Origin: Oikopleura dioica
Lineage: Eukaryota > Chordata > Appendicularia > Copelata > Oikopleuridae
Length of the DNA stretch: 64,000 bases
Direction of reading: 5' to 3'
Assembly (NCBI GenBank): GCA_907165135.1
Contig: OU015569.1
Location: 3,224,001 to 3,288,000 of the forward strand
The translations under genes were made by a program, and so were the position numbers. The notes beneath the pieces were generated by a model. That model saw nothing but the letters and a program-made list of their open reading frames with translations, searched no databases and had not been told where the DNA came from. Of the stretch, positions 43,942-53,840 are shown piece by piece. Every line of letters begins with the position of its first letter. The stretch's first letter is position 1.

Positions 43942-46206
43942 TCACATTAGAGAACATTTATTAGATGTTTCTCTCTTTATTTTGTAAAGAGAGCAATCCC
44001 TGCCTCCGATGAACATGAGACCGCTTTCTTTCGAATGCGAATACTGGACGATATGCAGCGGGATCCATTCAATGGTTGGTTTGCTGCTCGGTGAAAAAAT
44101 AACTTTGCGACTAGAACAAAATCGGTTAGAGAATATTTTGAGGCTTAAATTTACCTCGGCGACAAGTCACACTCTTTTTTGACATTTTTAAGTTCTGTCT
44201 GAACAATTTTTAATAGTTTTTGTTTGTTCTCGCTTTCTGGTAGGTCTTGAAGCGGGCTCACAAAGAGGGGACGGCAGTTGCTCAGCCAGCCAGTGAGTTG
44301 AGATGTAAATGGCGGATAGTCCCTGAAGATGTTTGGCGCTTTTCGAAGAACATGCTCTTTGCGAGCTATTGTGAACTTTTTGTAAACTCCGTCAGTGCAG
44401 TTTTTGCATCGAACCTGGACGCCACCGCACGTCATGCACTAAGTAAGACAATTTTTATGTCAGTCAGATATCGTAATAAACTATCACTTCGATAGAAAGG
44501 TACAGTTCGTCTTCAAGGCTCAAAGTACAATTTTTTAGATTCTACTTATCCTCTTTACCTCAACTTCTCCGTCTCCACCGCAATTATCACAATCGCCGCA
44601 ATCAGCTTCTTTCATATGAACTCCATTTGACACCTCAGTACCAATTTCGTATCCTTCATTCTCCTGCTCCTCGTGTCCATCGCCCATGTCAAACTCGACA
44701 TCATCACAAAGCGAGACTTCGTCCTTTTAGCAGGATCAACTTTCAATCTTCGCGAGCGCTCTCGTGATGTTACAGCTTAATTAATTTTATTTTTGTTGGA
44801 ACGTTCCAAAGTTGACCGTTTCCTGACAGGCCATGTCGCCCATTCCGCCGCACTGTGGACATTCAACGACGCCGTCTCCGCCGCATCTCGCGCAATCGTC
44901 TAAAGCGCTCCCAAGACAGTTTTCACAGCTCATATTTGCCAATGCAGAAGGTAGATTTTCTATGCAATAATTTTTAATTTTGTATTTATTATAAAAAATA
45001 GTCAGGGTTAGGGTAAGGTTAAGCTACTTAGGGCTATGGTTAGTTTCAATTAACATTGTGTAAAAATTAACCTTGAACAGTAGAATTCGGACGAATATAT
45101 TTTGTGCTTCGATGTTTCCAAATAACTTCTTCAATTTCTTTCTCAATAGCTTCCGTGCCGCGTCTTCCGAGCATTCTCGTCTCTATTGTAACTGATATCT
45201 GTTAGGATCATTAATGTCATTTTTTCATACTATTTAAATGAAGAATCCCTACTAATTGGTAAAACGGCCCACTTAGCGAGCAGCTCATCGCGATTTTTCG
45301 ATATTTCTTCTTCTTGGATTTTGCGATCATAATATTTTTTATATCTTCAATTTTAAAACAATTGTATTGGCGGCATATCAGCGGCTGTTCTTCCTCTCGA
45401 AGAAGAGGAATCATCAAGTGTCCTATATCGCCTGTAAAAAGTCTCTATTAGAGCCTCTTATCAAAAGTTACCTTTGTTAGTATGGTTGATGGTCACTATT
45501 GAACACTTTTTAGGCTCCTCTGTGCGCTCCACGGGAAGTAACTCCTCATCGATCAAAGACAAAACATCCTCGCTCCTTGAATTTCATTTAAATAATTATT
45601 CTCTATGCAATATTAATCAATTCCTTGGAAGTAATGAATAAACTTTCACAGACCGTTTTGAGGCAAGTCTGTTAAAGTACGCGGATTCTTAAAGTTTCAT
45701 AACAAAGGCTCACTAGTCACTTGGATATTTTTTGTTTTCGTAAAGGTCAGAATAGTATCTTACCCTTTGAGCAAAACAAAATCTGGAAATACTTTGACAT
45801 CGCTCTGGCCACTCGTCTCAGTGAAATCTAGCGGACGGCCTAGCCGCTCAAGCTTTTGAAGGTTAAGTGATATTTTTGTTATAAAAGTCTACCTGTGAGA
45901 TGTTTCCATTCTCTTCTTTTCGCTTTTGCAAAAGATTGAAAGCGATTTTCCATCGATTTTGATTTCGGTAAAAATCGCTTGTTTTTGAAATCTTTCTTGT
46001 CTCATCTGGACTTCTTCTTTCGGAAAAATAACTAAGGGACTCCGACTTGAGACTCTCTTCCTTGATTTCAAATATATTTGGTTTTGTTTAGAAGCATACG
46101 GTATGCTGCATACCTCTTTCTTTTCTTCTTCTCTTTTATTATCGGCATTTTTAATAAGAACAAATGCTCTCTGCCATTTTTTTCCAACTTTAATTGACAT
46201 TATCAC
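43942..46206 (-). CDS. SSUH2-like protein with DnaJ-type Cys-rich zinc motifs
   Basis: About eight exons read from 46206 (or ATG 46200) to TGA 43942-43944. The N-terminal 100 residues are Lys/Arg-rich (KVGKKWQRAFVLIKN, KEEVQMRQERFQKQ). The middle has ERTEEPKKCSIVTINH and EAIEKEIEEVIWKH. Four CxxCxGxG-like zinc motifs follow (CENCLGS, CARCGGDG, CPQCGGMG, CDNCGGDG, CMTCGG, CKNCTDG), split by an acidic insert. The C-terminal block (FVSPLQDLPE, then IEWIPLHIVQYSH ... GGRDCSLYKIK) matches the end of SSUH2, including the IELIPLTxVxY pattern. SSUH2 proteins are implicated in tooth and secretory-cell biology in vertebrates; molecular function is unclear. The join between the first two exons is uncertain; a GA donor (A|GAATGG) is one option. 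Confidence 0.72.
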
Positions 46207-46405
46207 AGCTTCAAAAATTCATTAATTTCGGATGCTTCATTCGATAGAATCATTTTCAACAAGTCGAATGTGTTGAATATTGGCCTCGCCATAAAAATGA
46301 ATGATTTGAAGGAAAATCTACATTTACGATCCTCTTCCCTTATCCGTCTCAAAAGCTCTGTCACGCACGTTTTATCTTTCAGAATAATTCATTGCCGAGT
46401 TGACG

Positions 46406-46624
46406 ATGACGAGACAATACCGACCATTTGAACAATTACTTCCTTGGCTCGAAAATAAGGATGTTACTACGTACCGAGTATTTCAGACTCCAAACCCGAG
46501 AAGCGCTGCCACTAAGGCTTTCCAGAGCTTTGATTGGCTGACCAGCAAATTGGATTTTCAAAAGTCGACGTATATGTCTCGGGGCAAACGCTTGAAATAC
46601 TCGGTATATCATTTTCAAGGATGA
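46406..46624 (+). CDS. Possible small gene, 72 codons
   Basis: An ORF beginning MTRQYRPFEQLLPW lies 23 nt after a good acceptor (ATCTTTCAG). It encodes a plausible basic protein (SRGKRLKYSVYHFQG at the end). It has no introns and no recognised motif. A similarly unsupported minus ORF of 110 codons lies at 46804-47136. Either could be chance. Confidence 0.3.
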   Translation: MTRQYRPFEQLLPWLENKDVTTYRVFQTPNPRSAATKAFQSFDWLTSKLDFQKSTYMSRGKRLKYSVYHFQG

Positions 46625-47560
46625 TTTTTTCAAAAAAGTGACATTGGTATTGAAAAGGACATGTTTAATCGATCAAAATTATTATAGTGACACCCTTATT
46701 TTACTGAATTATATAAAAATATTTGCTCCTAATAAAAACTCCGAACATTTATTATTTTAACCTAACTGAAATCAACAAGGAGTTCTATCAAAAATCCTTA
46801 AGTTTAATTTTTCAAAGGAAAACAAGAGAGTAAATCTTCGAAATTTGAAATCATGTTTTTCAAATAAACTCTAATCAAATAATCTGATGGGGTCGTCCGC
46901 ATTGCCAAGGATTCAATATGGTCTATACTCTCGGTAGGTGAAGGCGCCAAGCCGAGGCAGGGAGATGCAACGTGACCACCGCCAAGTGCTAACTCTCGCA
47001 GAGGCAGAACCTCGGCCCAACTCGACAGCGGCGAGGCTACTCTCGGCGTGTGATGGCTGAGTTGATGTGCAAACATAATGAGCGAGTTGGGCTGCTTAAT
47101 CAAATCAAGCTCGACCCCCGGATGAGCTGCATACATGTATTTGGAGATATGGAGGGAAAAAATTTGAATTGGCTAAAAGTTTCCCTTGTAGGGTTTTCTG
47201 ATGCGAGGAATCCGAGTCTGATGTCAAAAACTCTTTATGTCTAGTTTTAACAGGGTAGTAATATTAGCGAAATTTTCTGCCAAAAGTAGAAAAGCCCTCC
47301 AGGATCCAGAAAATGGAACTTTTTATTTTTGATTTGTCAAAATTTCAATTCTCTATATCTTTTTTAAAGATTTACTCCTTTGTTAAATCACCCCTTATTT
47401 ATAAGGACTCTCCAGTGCTAACAACATACTCTGAAAGATAGGGTTACACTTTTTCAACAAAAGATTGTCAGTGTTGACCTCTCATAATGATTGATTCGTA
47501 ATATATTTGGGGTACGCGTTTCGGCGACTATTGTGCTTTCATCAGCCCCTAGTACAGATA

Positions 47561-48316
47561 TTAAGGGTAATGGTATACATCGGCGCGGCGCTGCTCTCTC
47601 GATCCGCGCTCCGCCAGAACCTATTTCTCACGGAGCCGTAAAATCTGAACGGATAAAGATTTTCAAAATTCAAAAAGATTCTGAATAAATAAAAAGTCTT
47701 TTCTACAAACACAGCGAAATTGGTAATGATTGTCAAAGAAAAACTATCTGAAAATTGCCAGTTTCCTTCCAATGACATTTTCTTCGATATTACTCATCCA
47801 AAATTTTTGAAAATTATACTTTCTTGTAGAAAATCGTCAGCTCTACAGGTCCTGTTTTTCAGATTTTTGTTTTAAGATCTTTGGATTTTAATATGCGCCC
47901 TTGAAGTCAGCGCTGCGAGGTCGTGGCGTGAGAAATAGAAAGCGGAGAGGCGCGAGAAGAAGTAGCGCTCTTTACAAATTGCGATGTAAAATTTATAAAA
48001 GCTTCAAACAAAAATCTTAAAAACAGGATTTGTAGAGCTGACAATTCTTTACAAGACAGTGTAATTTTCAAAAATTTTGGATGAGAAATATCGAAGAAAA
48101 TGTCATTTGAAGGAAACTGGCAATTTTCAGATAGTTCCTCTTTGACAATCATTACAAATTTTGCTGTGCTAGTAGAAAAGACTTTAATTATTCAGAATCT
48201 TTTTGAATTTTGAAAAAATTTTATCCGTTAAGATTTTACGGCTCCGTGAGAAATAGGTTCTGGCGGAGCGCGGATCGAGAGAGCAGCGCCGCGCCGATGT
48301 ATACCATTACCCTTAA
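47561..48316. mobile_element. TTAA-flanked foldback element, copy 1 (756 bp)
   Basis: Starts TTAAGGGTAATGGTATACAT and ends with the inverse. The arms (~330 bp each) are near-perfect inverted copies including CGGCGCGGCGC and GGATCGAGAGAGCAGC. It shares length, terminal motif (TTAAGGGTA...ATCGGCGCG) and internal order with copies at 51170 and 59319. TTAA duplication is the hallmark of piggyBac-type insertion. The empty site is inferred from the opposite arm of the outer element, which reads through GATATAAATTTCAC. Confidence 0.85.
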
Positions 48317-48322
48317 TTTCAC

Positions 48323-49537
48323 GAGAGGTTAGATTTTCCGTAAATTAGATTTTCCGTATATATTAGATTTTTCCGTGGGATTGGATTTTCCGTGAGTTAC
48401 GGAAAATCTAATATACGGAAAATCTAACATACGGAAAATCGAACATTATCTTAATAGCCTTATCTTTAAAAACACTTAAATATACTGTGTAACATTGAAA
48501 TAAATAAAAAATTCTTCAAAGATGACATAGTTTGCGGTTCTTGTTTGTTCAAATACTGCATCGACCAAAATTGGGTTATTGGTAGGGAAATCACTAATAA
48601 TTAAGCTTATTTTCTAGCTTCGAAAGGTGAGATTATAAATTATAATTTATAATAAAGATTTAGAATCCTCAGAATCTTGGGATCATTTTAAGTATTGATA
48701 GTAGTAGAGTTTTATATAGGAGAGTTGACCCCCTCGTACCCTGAGGGCATTTAGGCACCTCCGAAGTCCCATAATCCGGCAAACTTCAGAAATTTGAATT
48801 TTCGAACGCCCAGACCGCCCTTTTAGAGCGAGCGGCTGTGCTAGAATTGTAGCCCGGACTCTGACGGTCATTTCTAGGGGTCGAAAAGTACTGAGGCCCC
48901 CTTTTCTGGGGCGCTAGAGACCTCCGAAATTGGGGAAGTCGACCGAAAATAGGTACTTTTTCGAAAAATATACTTATTTTCTTCACTGATGCTTGATATG
49001 AGTTCCGATCTACTTTTTAAGGTAGCTGACACAATTTGGGGTCATCTGAGGTCACTTGAGGTGAAGATTATAAAAATAATTAAAAGCTGAATTTGTGACC
49101 TCAAGTGACCTCAGATGACCCCAAATTGTGTCAGCTACCTTAAAAAGTAAATCGGAACTCATATCAAGCGTTTTGGAAGCATCAGTGAAGAAAAATAAGT
49201 ACTTTTTCGAAAAAGTACCTATTTTCGGTCAACTTTCCCAACTTCCGACTAGAATGCGAGAATCAGCGCTACAAATGCAAAACAAAAACCTGGATTTATG
49301 CTGCTTGCCCAAATGTAGAAGATCCAAGATTCTTTGAACAAATGAATTGGCAAAACTGTACATTCAGTAATTTTTAATCAAATACTTTTCCTTCAAAGAT
49401 TCGAATTTCCGTAGATTCGATTTTCCGTGACTCACGGAAAAACTCCGTGAGATTAGATTTTCCGTGAGTTACGGAAAATCTAATATACGAAAAATCTAAC
49501 ATACGGAAAATCTAATTTACGGAAAATCTAACCTCTC
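48323..49537. mobile_element. 1,215-bp foldback element with 9-bp target duplication
   Basis: Terminal ~120-bp arms are made of repeated (T)TAGATTTTCCGTA units and inverse TACGGAAAATCTAA units. Exact TAATTTCAC duplications flank it (48314-48322, 49538-49546). It contains a second inner palindrome. No coding capacity seen. Confidence 0.85.
48912..49245. repeat. Inner palindrome within the 48.3-49.5 kb element
   Basis: The arms mirror each other over ~150 bp, including GTAGCTGACACAATTTGGGG and GTCATCTGAGGTCACTTGAG with their inverses. They extend out to GACCGAAAATAGGTACTTTT. The loop is only about 35 bp (around 49065-49095). Confidence 0.85.
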
Positions 49538-50051
49538 TAATTTCACAGCTCAGAAAAAGAAAGAATACTCTCACCTAGAGTTGGACAATTTCGAATGAGA
49601 TAGAAAGTTGAAAACAAAAGATAAAAACTCGCTTTCGCGGCAGATGTAATGGAGCGCCAGAGAAAGCGAGTTTCAAGCTTGTTCAGCTGTGAAATTTATA
49701 TCTGTACTAGGGGCTGATGAAGGGACAATGGTCGCCGAAACGCGTACCCCAAATAAATCACGAATTTTCAACAAAAGCTTAAAAAACGTGATTGAAAATT
49801 GGCTTTCTTTATATTTTGCCGCAAAAATATACTTTGAAAAAATTTTGCAGCCCCATTTTTTCTTTGATGACCCAATTTAAGGGACTTTTTCGAAAATTTT
49901 GGAGCAAAAAAGTCCCTTATTTTGGACTCCGACTGTATCAGGAAATTGAACCTGGCTTTTTCAATCATTTCAACGCGAAGATTTCTGTCAGCTTCAAAAG
50001 AGTCAGATTCAAACTGAGGAATGTTAGGCTTGATTAGTTCATGATTGGCTT

Positions 50052-50215
50052 AATTTTGTGGTTAGGGTTAGGGGGCACCTCGCAAAATGACAGAACAGTT
50101 TCAACCGAGGGGGATAGGCGAGGGGTTAACCCTAAGGGGGTAACCCCAAGTAACCCTAGACTAGACCCCGGCATTAAAGGACCTAAGGGGCGAAGCCCCG
50201 TGGTAAGGGGCACTA
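50052..50215. repeat. Single-arm copy of the repeat found in the core of the 17.2-18.2 kb element
   Basis: Contains, in order, GGTTAGGGTTAGGGGGCAC, CAAAATGACAGAACA, CTAGACTAGACCCCGG and GGGGCGAAGCCCCGTGGTAA, nearly identical to 17430-17560. Here there is one arm only, not a palindrome. Confidence 0.8.
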
Positions 50216-50372
50216 AGATTTTTAAATTTATTATCCAAGAAGGTCCACTGATATGGCATTTTCTCTTTTTAAAATCAATCATTATTCAAAGCAATCATGA
50301 AAACCTCGAGAATCACTAGAAACTTTTCTGGTCGAGCAAGAAAAATCCCAGGTTCAATTTCCTCATGAAATG

Positions 50373-50520
50373 CGGTGACCTGGGTTTGCCAAACCCAGGT
50401 TCTCAGGAGTGGCTGACCTGGGATTTTCGAAACCCGGCTTCTCGAATTCTGCAACCTTGGACTAGTACCATCCAGGTTAGGCACTTTTGAGAACCTGGGT
50501 TTGTTAATCCAGGTGACCGC
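50373..50520. mobile_element. ~150-bp MITE-like inverted repeat
   Basis: Left end GCGGTGACCTGGGTTTG and right end CCAGGTGACCGC (inverse), with AACCCAGGTTCTC / GAGAACCTGGGTT inside. No duplication was confirmed. Confidence 0.6.
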
Positions 50521-50639
50521 CTGCAACCAGAAAAATTTTTACATTTTTAAAATTTTGATTATATTTTTGGATTCCTTAATAAAAAATGAACATTTTTGTT
50601 ATCCAGCTTTTTCGGCATTGACTTACTTTTTAAACAAAA

Positions 50640-51160
50640 TTTTCGATTTTCTGTCTAGAATTCGAGATTTCACAAAATTTTAAAATTGGTGATTTCACTC
50701 AAGAACAATCTGTATCTAATTTATATTTTTAAGATAGGGTTTTTAATGATTTCTTTATCATTATGAGTAAAAATTCCGAGTCTCCACGACCTTGGTAAAA
50801 TTCTATTTGAGAAATGAGCAAAAATGAAGATCGGAAAATCGTATTATTTTAAGTAACAGAAAAAATTTTTCAAGAAAAGCTTTCCTTTTTAATTGTCGCC
50901 GGTGTATTCATAAGGTTTTGAACTTACTATTTATTGTATTTGATGGAGAAGAAAAGATTCCGTTATCGAGATTTTTTGATTACGAGATACTCCCACTTTT
51001 ACCTAAATTTTTGAAAATCTTTTCGAAAAAATTTTTCTTGAATTCGCCGCTGTATTTTTCAGACCCTTTTCTTATCACCTGATAAGTCAGAATTTGCCTA
51101 TCTAGGCAGAGTCTTCCGCACTTTTGGTTACAAAATCCCGATTCTCGTCGACCCTCTCCT
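50640..51160. repeat. Dispersed AT-rich repeat, copy 1
   Basis: Shares an ordered series of blocks with the window end: ATTTTCGATTTTC, GGAATTC/AGAATTC, GAGTCTC, and a CCGCTGTATTTT-like block versus GCCACTGTATTTT. Diverged, non-coding. Confidence 0.55.
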
Positions 51161-51169
51161 TAACGGTAA

Positions 51170-51919
51170 AACATGAAATCGGCGCGGCGCGGCTGCCCGT
51201 TCAGCGCCCCGCCGTGACCTATTTTTCAGAGGCCCGTCAAATCTGAACGGAAAGAGTATTTTCATAATTCTTTTTGCCTTATAATCATCAAAGCCTGCAC
51301 TTTCATGAGGACAATTTTGAAAAGAATTTTGAGCGTAGAAGTATGAAAAAATGGGATGACTTGGTCAAAGTCTATCTCCTCCCACAATTCTCGTGTGATT
51401 TTTCCAAATTAGAACCATTTTGTAGAGCTCCGTCTACTCTACAATTTCGTAGAGTAACTTTTTAAATTTTAATTTTATAGATTTTAAGACGGAGCTTGGA
51501 AATGAGCGCTCCCTCGAAAAACGACATTAACAGGAGCGTAGCGTGTGAAAAAGGCGGCCGCGGAGTGAGAGCTATCATTTCAACGCTCCGTCGAAAAATC
51601 TATAAAATAAATATTTAAAAAGTTACTCTACGAAATTGTAGAGTAGACGGAGCTCTACAAAATGGTTCTAATTTGGAAAAATCACACGAGAGTTGTGGGA
51701 GGAGATAGACTTTGACCTAGTCATCCCATTTTTCATACTTCTGCGCTTACAATTCTTTTCAAAATTGTCCTCATGAAAGTGCAGGCTTTGATGATTATAA
51801 GGCAAAAGAATTATGAAAAATACTCTTTCCGTTCAGATTTGACGGGCGTCTGAAAAATAGGTCACGGCGGGGCGCTGAACGGGCAGCCGCGCCGCGCCGA
51901 CTTCATGTTTTACCCTTAA
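51170..51919. mobile_element. TTAA-flanked foldback element, copy 2 (750 bp)
   Basis: Ends TTAACGGTAAAACATG and inverse CATGTTTTACCCTTAA. The GC-rich box ATCGGCGCGGCGCGGCTGCC lies next to each end. The arms are almost perfectly inverted over ~330 bp. Flanked by TTAA on both sides. Confidence 0.87.
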
Positions 51920-52853
51920 GGGTACCTAGGTCGAGTTTGGGTACCCCCTTAAACCATTTTCTCGCCAAAGAATCGAATTCTTCAAGTTCTGAGGAAATAA
52001 AAAACTCTATAATGACCCTATAGCTATCTAAACGTTTTCACGGTGAAAACTAACTATAAAGTATAAAATCTACAGGAAATGCTAGCGCCTCAAATATGGA
52101 CGAAAAATTTTTCTCTCCGATTATGCTGATTAAGTGCTAAAATGAAAGCTTATGGCCTGGTTAACATCGTAATGAAGCTTAAAATTGCCCCAGATAATTA
52201 ATTTCAGATCAAAATCAGAGAAAATGGAAGCTTACCAAGCAAAAATACGAAATTCGTGAAGACTAGACCAAACTTTTGAAAATTTTCTTAAGAAAATTTT
52301 TGAATTTCATCAAAAGCTACTGACAAAAGTGAGATCTAGGTTGAATCCTTCAAAAGGCTATTGTACGCATTTTTAGCCCTTCCAGGTTCCTCAGAATAAA
52401 CCCTTAAAGTCGGCGATCTCGACCCAGGTACCCTTAAGGCTCTCTCTCTGCTATTCGAAAAATGGGCTCATTTTTGAAAAATGAGCTTGACTTTTACATG
52501 CTTTATCACCTTATATTTACGGTGGATAAGGTGCCGTATATTGATATGTGCACAGTTTAAAGACTGACAAACAAAAATTGAGTGGTACTAAGGGGTGTAG
52601 CTAAGATAGTTTGGCTAACTTTTTTGTCTGGTATCCCGTTAAATAAGTCATAGACATCAGCTCACATATAAATATGTGCATAGATAAAACGTCTTTCTTT
52701 AGAATTTTAAGTTCGAATTTTGAACAAAATAAAAGGCACCCTTGATCTTGATTTCTCAAAATTCTGGTCCGCGTGAAGCCTATTTGGTTTCGATTGGGGG
52801 TGAGTTAAAAAAACAAAGCTAATGGATAATAGCAGCAAAATTGATCCCTTCAG
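51920..52853. other. Region without a supported gene
   Basis: AT-rich sequence between the foldback element and the next coding exons. The segment GGTACC(C)TTAAGG occurs at both ~51918 and ~52430, hinting at another diverged repeat. No exon seen. Confidence 0.4.
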
Positions 52854-53375
52854 TTGCCGCGCCAAAATTTCATCCAATCGCTAGCAAGGTTGCGTTTGAG
52901 GACTTCCCACGGGGAAGATCGAAGTGCATTTTTATAAACAAGAGCGCAAAAGAAAACCCCTTTTTAAGACTCTTAACTGGCCAAGACAAAGGTAACAGCT
53001 CTGAACAAATGGAGAGAAAACGATAAGACATTGAAGAGTTCAATCTCTAAAAGCGGCACACTATCTATCGAGACTATAAAAAATGTTGCCAAAACCAAAA
53101 AAAGAATTTATTCACGAAATGAAGAAATCTTTGTTTCTAAATAGAAACGAGAAGGAAAGTCTTAAAAACACAAATTGTTTTTGTGACGATATCTAAGCTA
53201 TAAATTTTTATTTTTATAAAAGACTCAAAATTAGGAAAATCAAACCTCGAAGATTTCTGTGGAACATACACCGCGCAGAGCTACTATTTTTACTGAGGGT
53301 GGATTATGGAAAAACGGAATAACCAAACACAAGGAGGAGCTTTTTGACGAAAGAAACCTTGATATCCAGTCAAAA
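52854..53375 (+). CDS. Coding exons of unknown membership (possibly 5' part of the TMCC gene)
   Basis: Three exon-like pieces read in one frame. The first is 52854 to ~52985 (KVAFEDFPRGRSKC, KENPFLRLLTGQ). The second (SKSGTLSIETIKNVAKTKKR ...) follows an intron that again seems to start with GA. The third ends 53375 (VEHTPRRATIFTEGGLWK, KEELFDERNLDIQSK). The last donor (AAA|GTATGC) has no acceptor that joins in phase to the TMCC exon at 53841. They may be an alternative 5' end, or a separate gene ending by read-through at the TAG near 53425. No family recognised. Confidence 0.5.
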
Positions 53376-53840
53376 GTATGCTTTAAATTGTTAAATTTTG
53401 AGCTTTTTAAATTAATCTTACTGTAGGATCAGTAAGAATCATAGGCTATGATTCATAGCCCTTTAGTCTTTATTTTTATCATTTATATCTTGACTGTTAG
53501 AAAGGTAAATTTCGAAATAAAGACTCGTCGATTTCCCCTGTCTTGAAAAAACCCTAAGGATCCCTTAATGTAACTTGTGATCAGTCACGTGAATAATTCT
53601 ACTGCTTTTACACCAAGTAAGCAAGTCATGATGAGTGATGAGGTTTATTCAATGGAATTGGTGATGGTGTATGCCTGCGGCTAGAGCACCAAGCTGCATG
53701 GATAATGCAGAATCCGATAGTTTCACAACCTTGATTTCATCCTTTTTTCGAAATAAGCGAGACTATAAAGATTTTTCGTATAATTAATTATTTCGTTGAA
53801 AAAAATATACTTGAATATAGCACATTTTTCGATTTAATCG

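Larger units (their letters stand above)
47494..49764. mobile_element. Outer element of a nested foldback cluster (~2.27 kb)
   Basis: The ends are inverted copies over about 65 bp: TATTTGGGGTACGCGTTTCG on the left at ~47508, with its inverse near 49750. Each is followed inward by TCATCAGCCCCTAGTACAGAT. Two other elements interrupt it (47561-48316 and 48323-49537), so the original was only about 300 bp. The 13-bp sequence TTTTCAACAAAAG occurs just outside on both sides (47451-47463 and 49765-49777), but on the left it is 30 bp from the terminal repeat. Confidence 0.7.
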
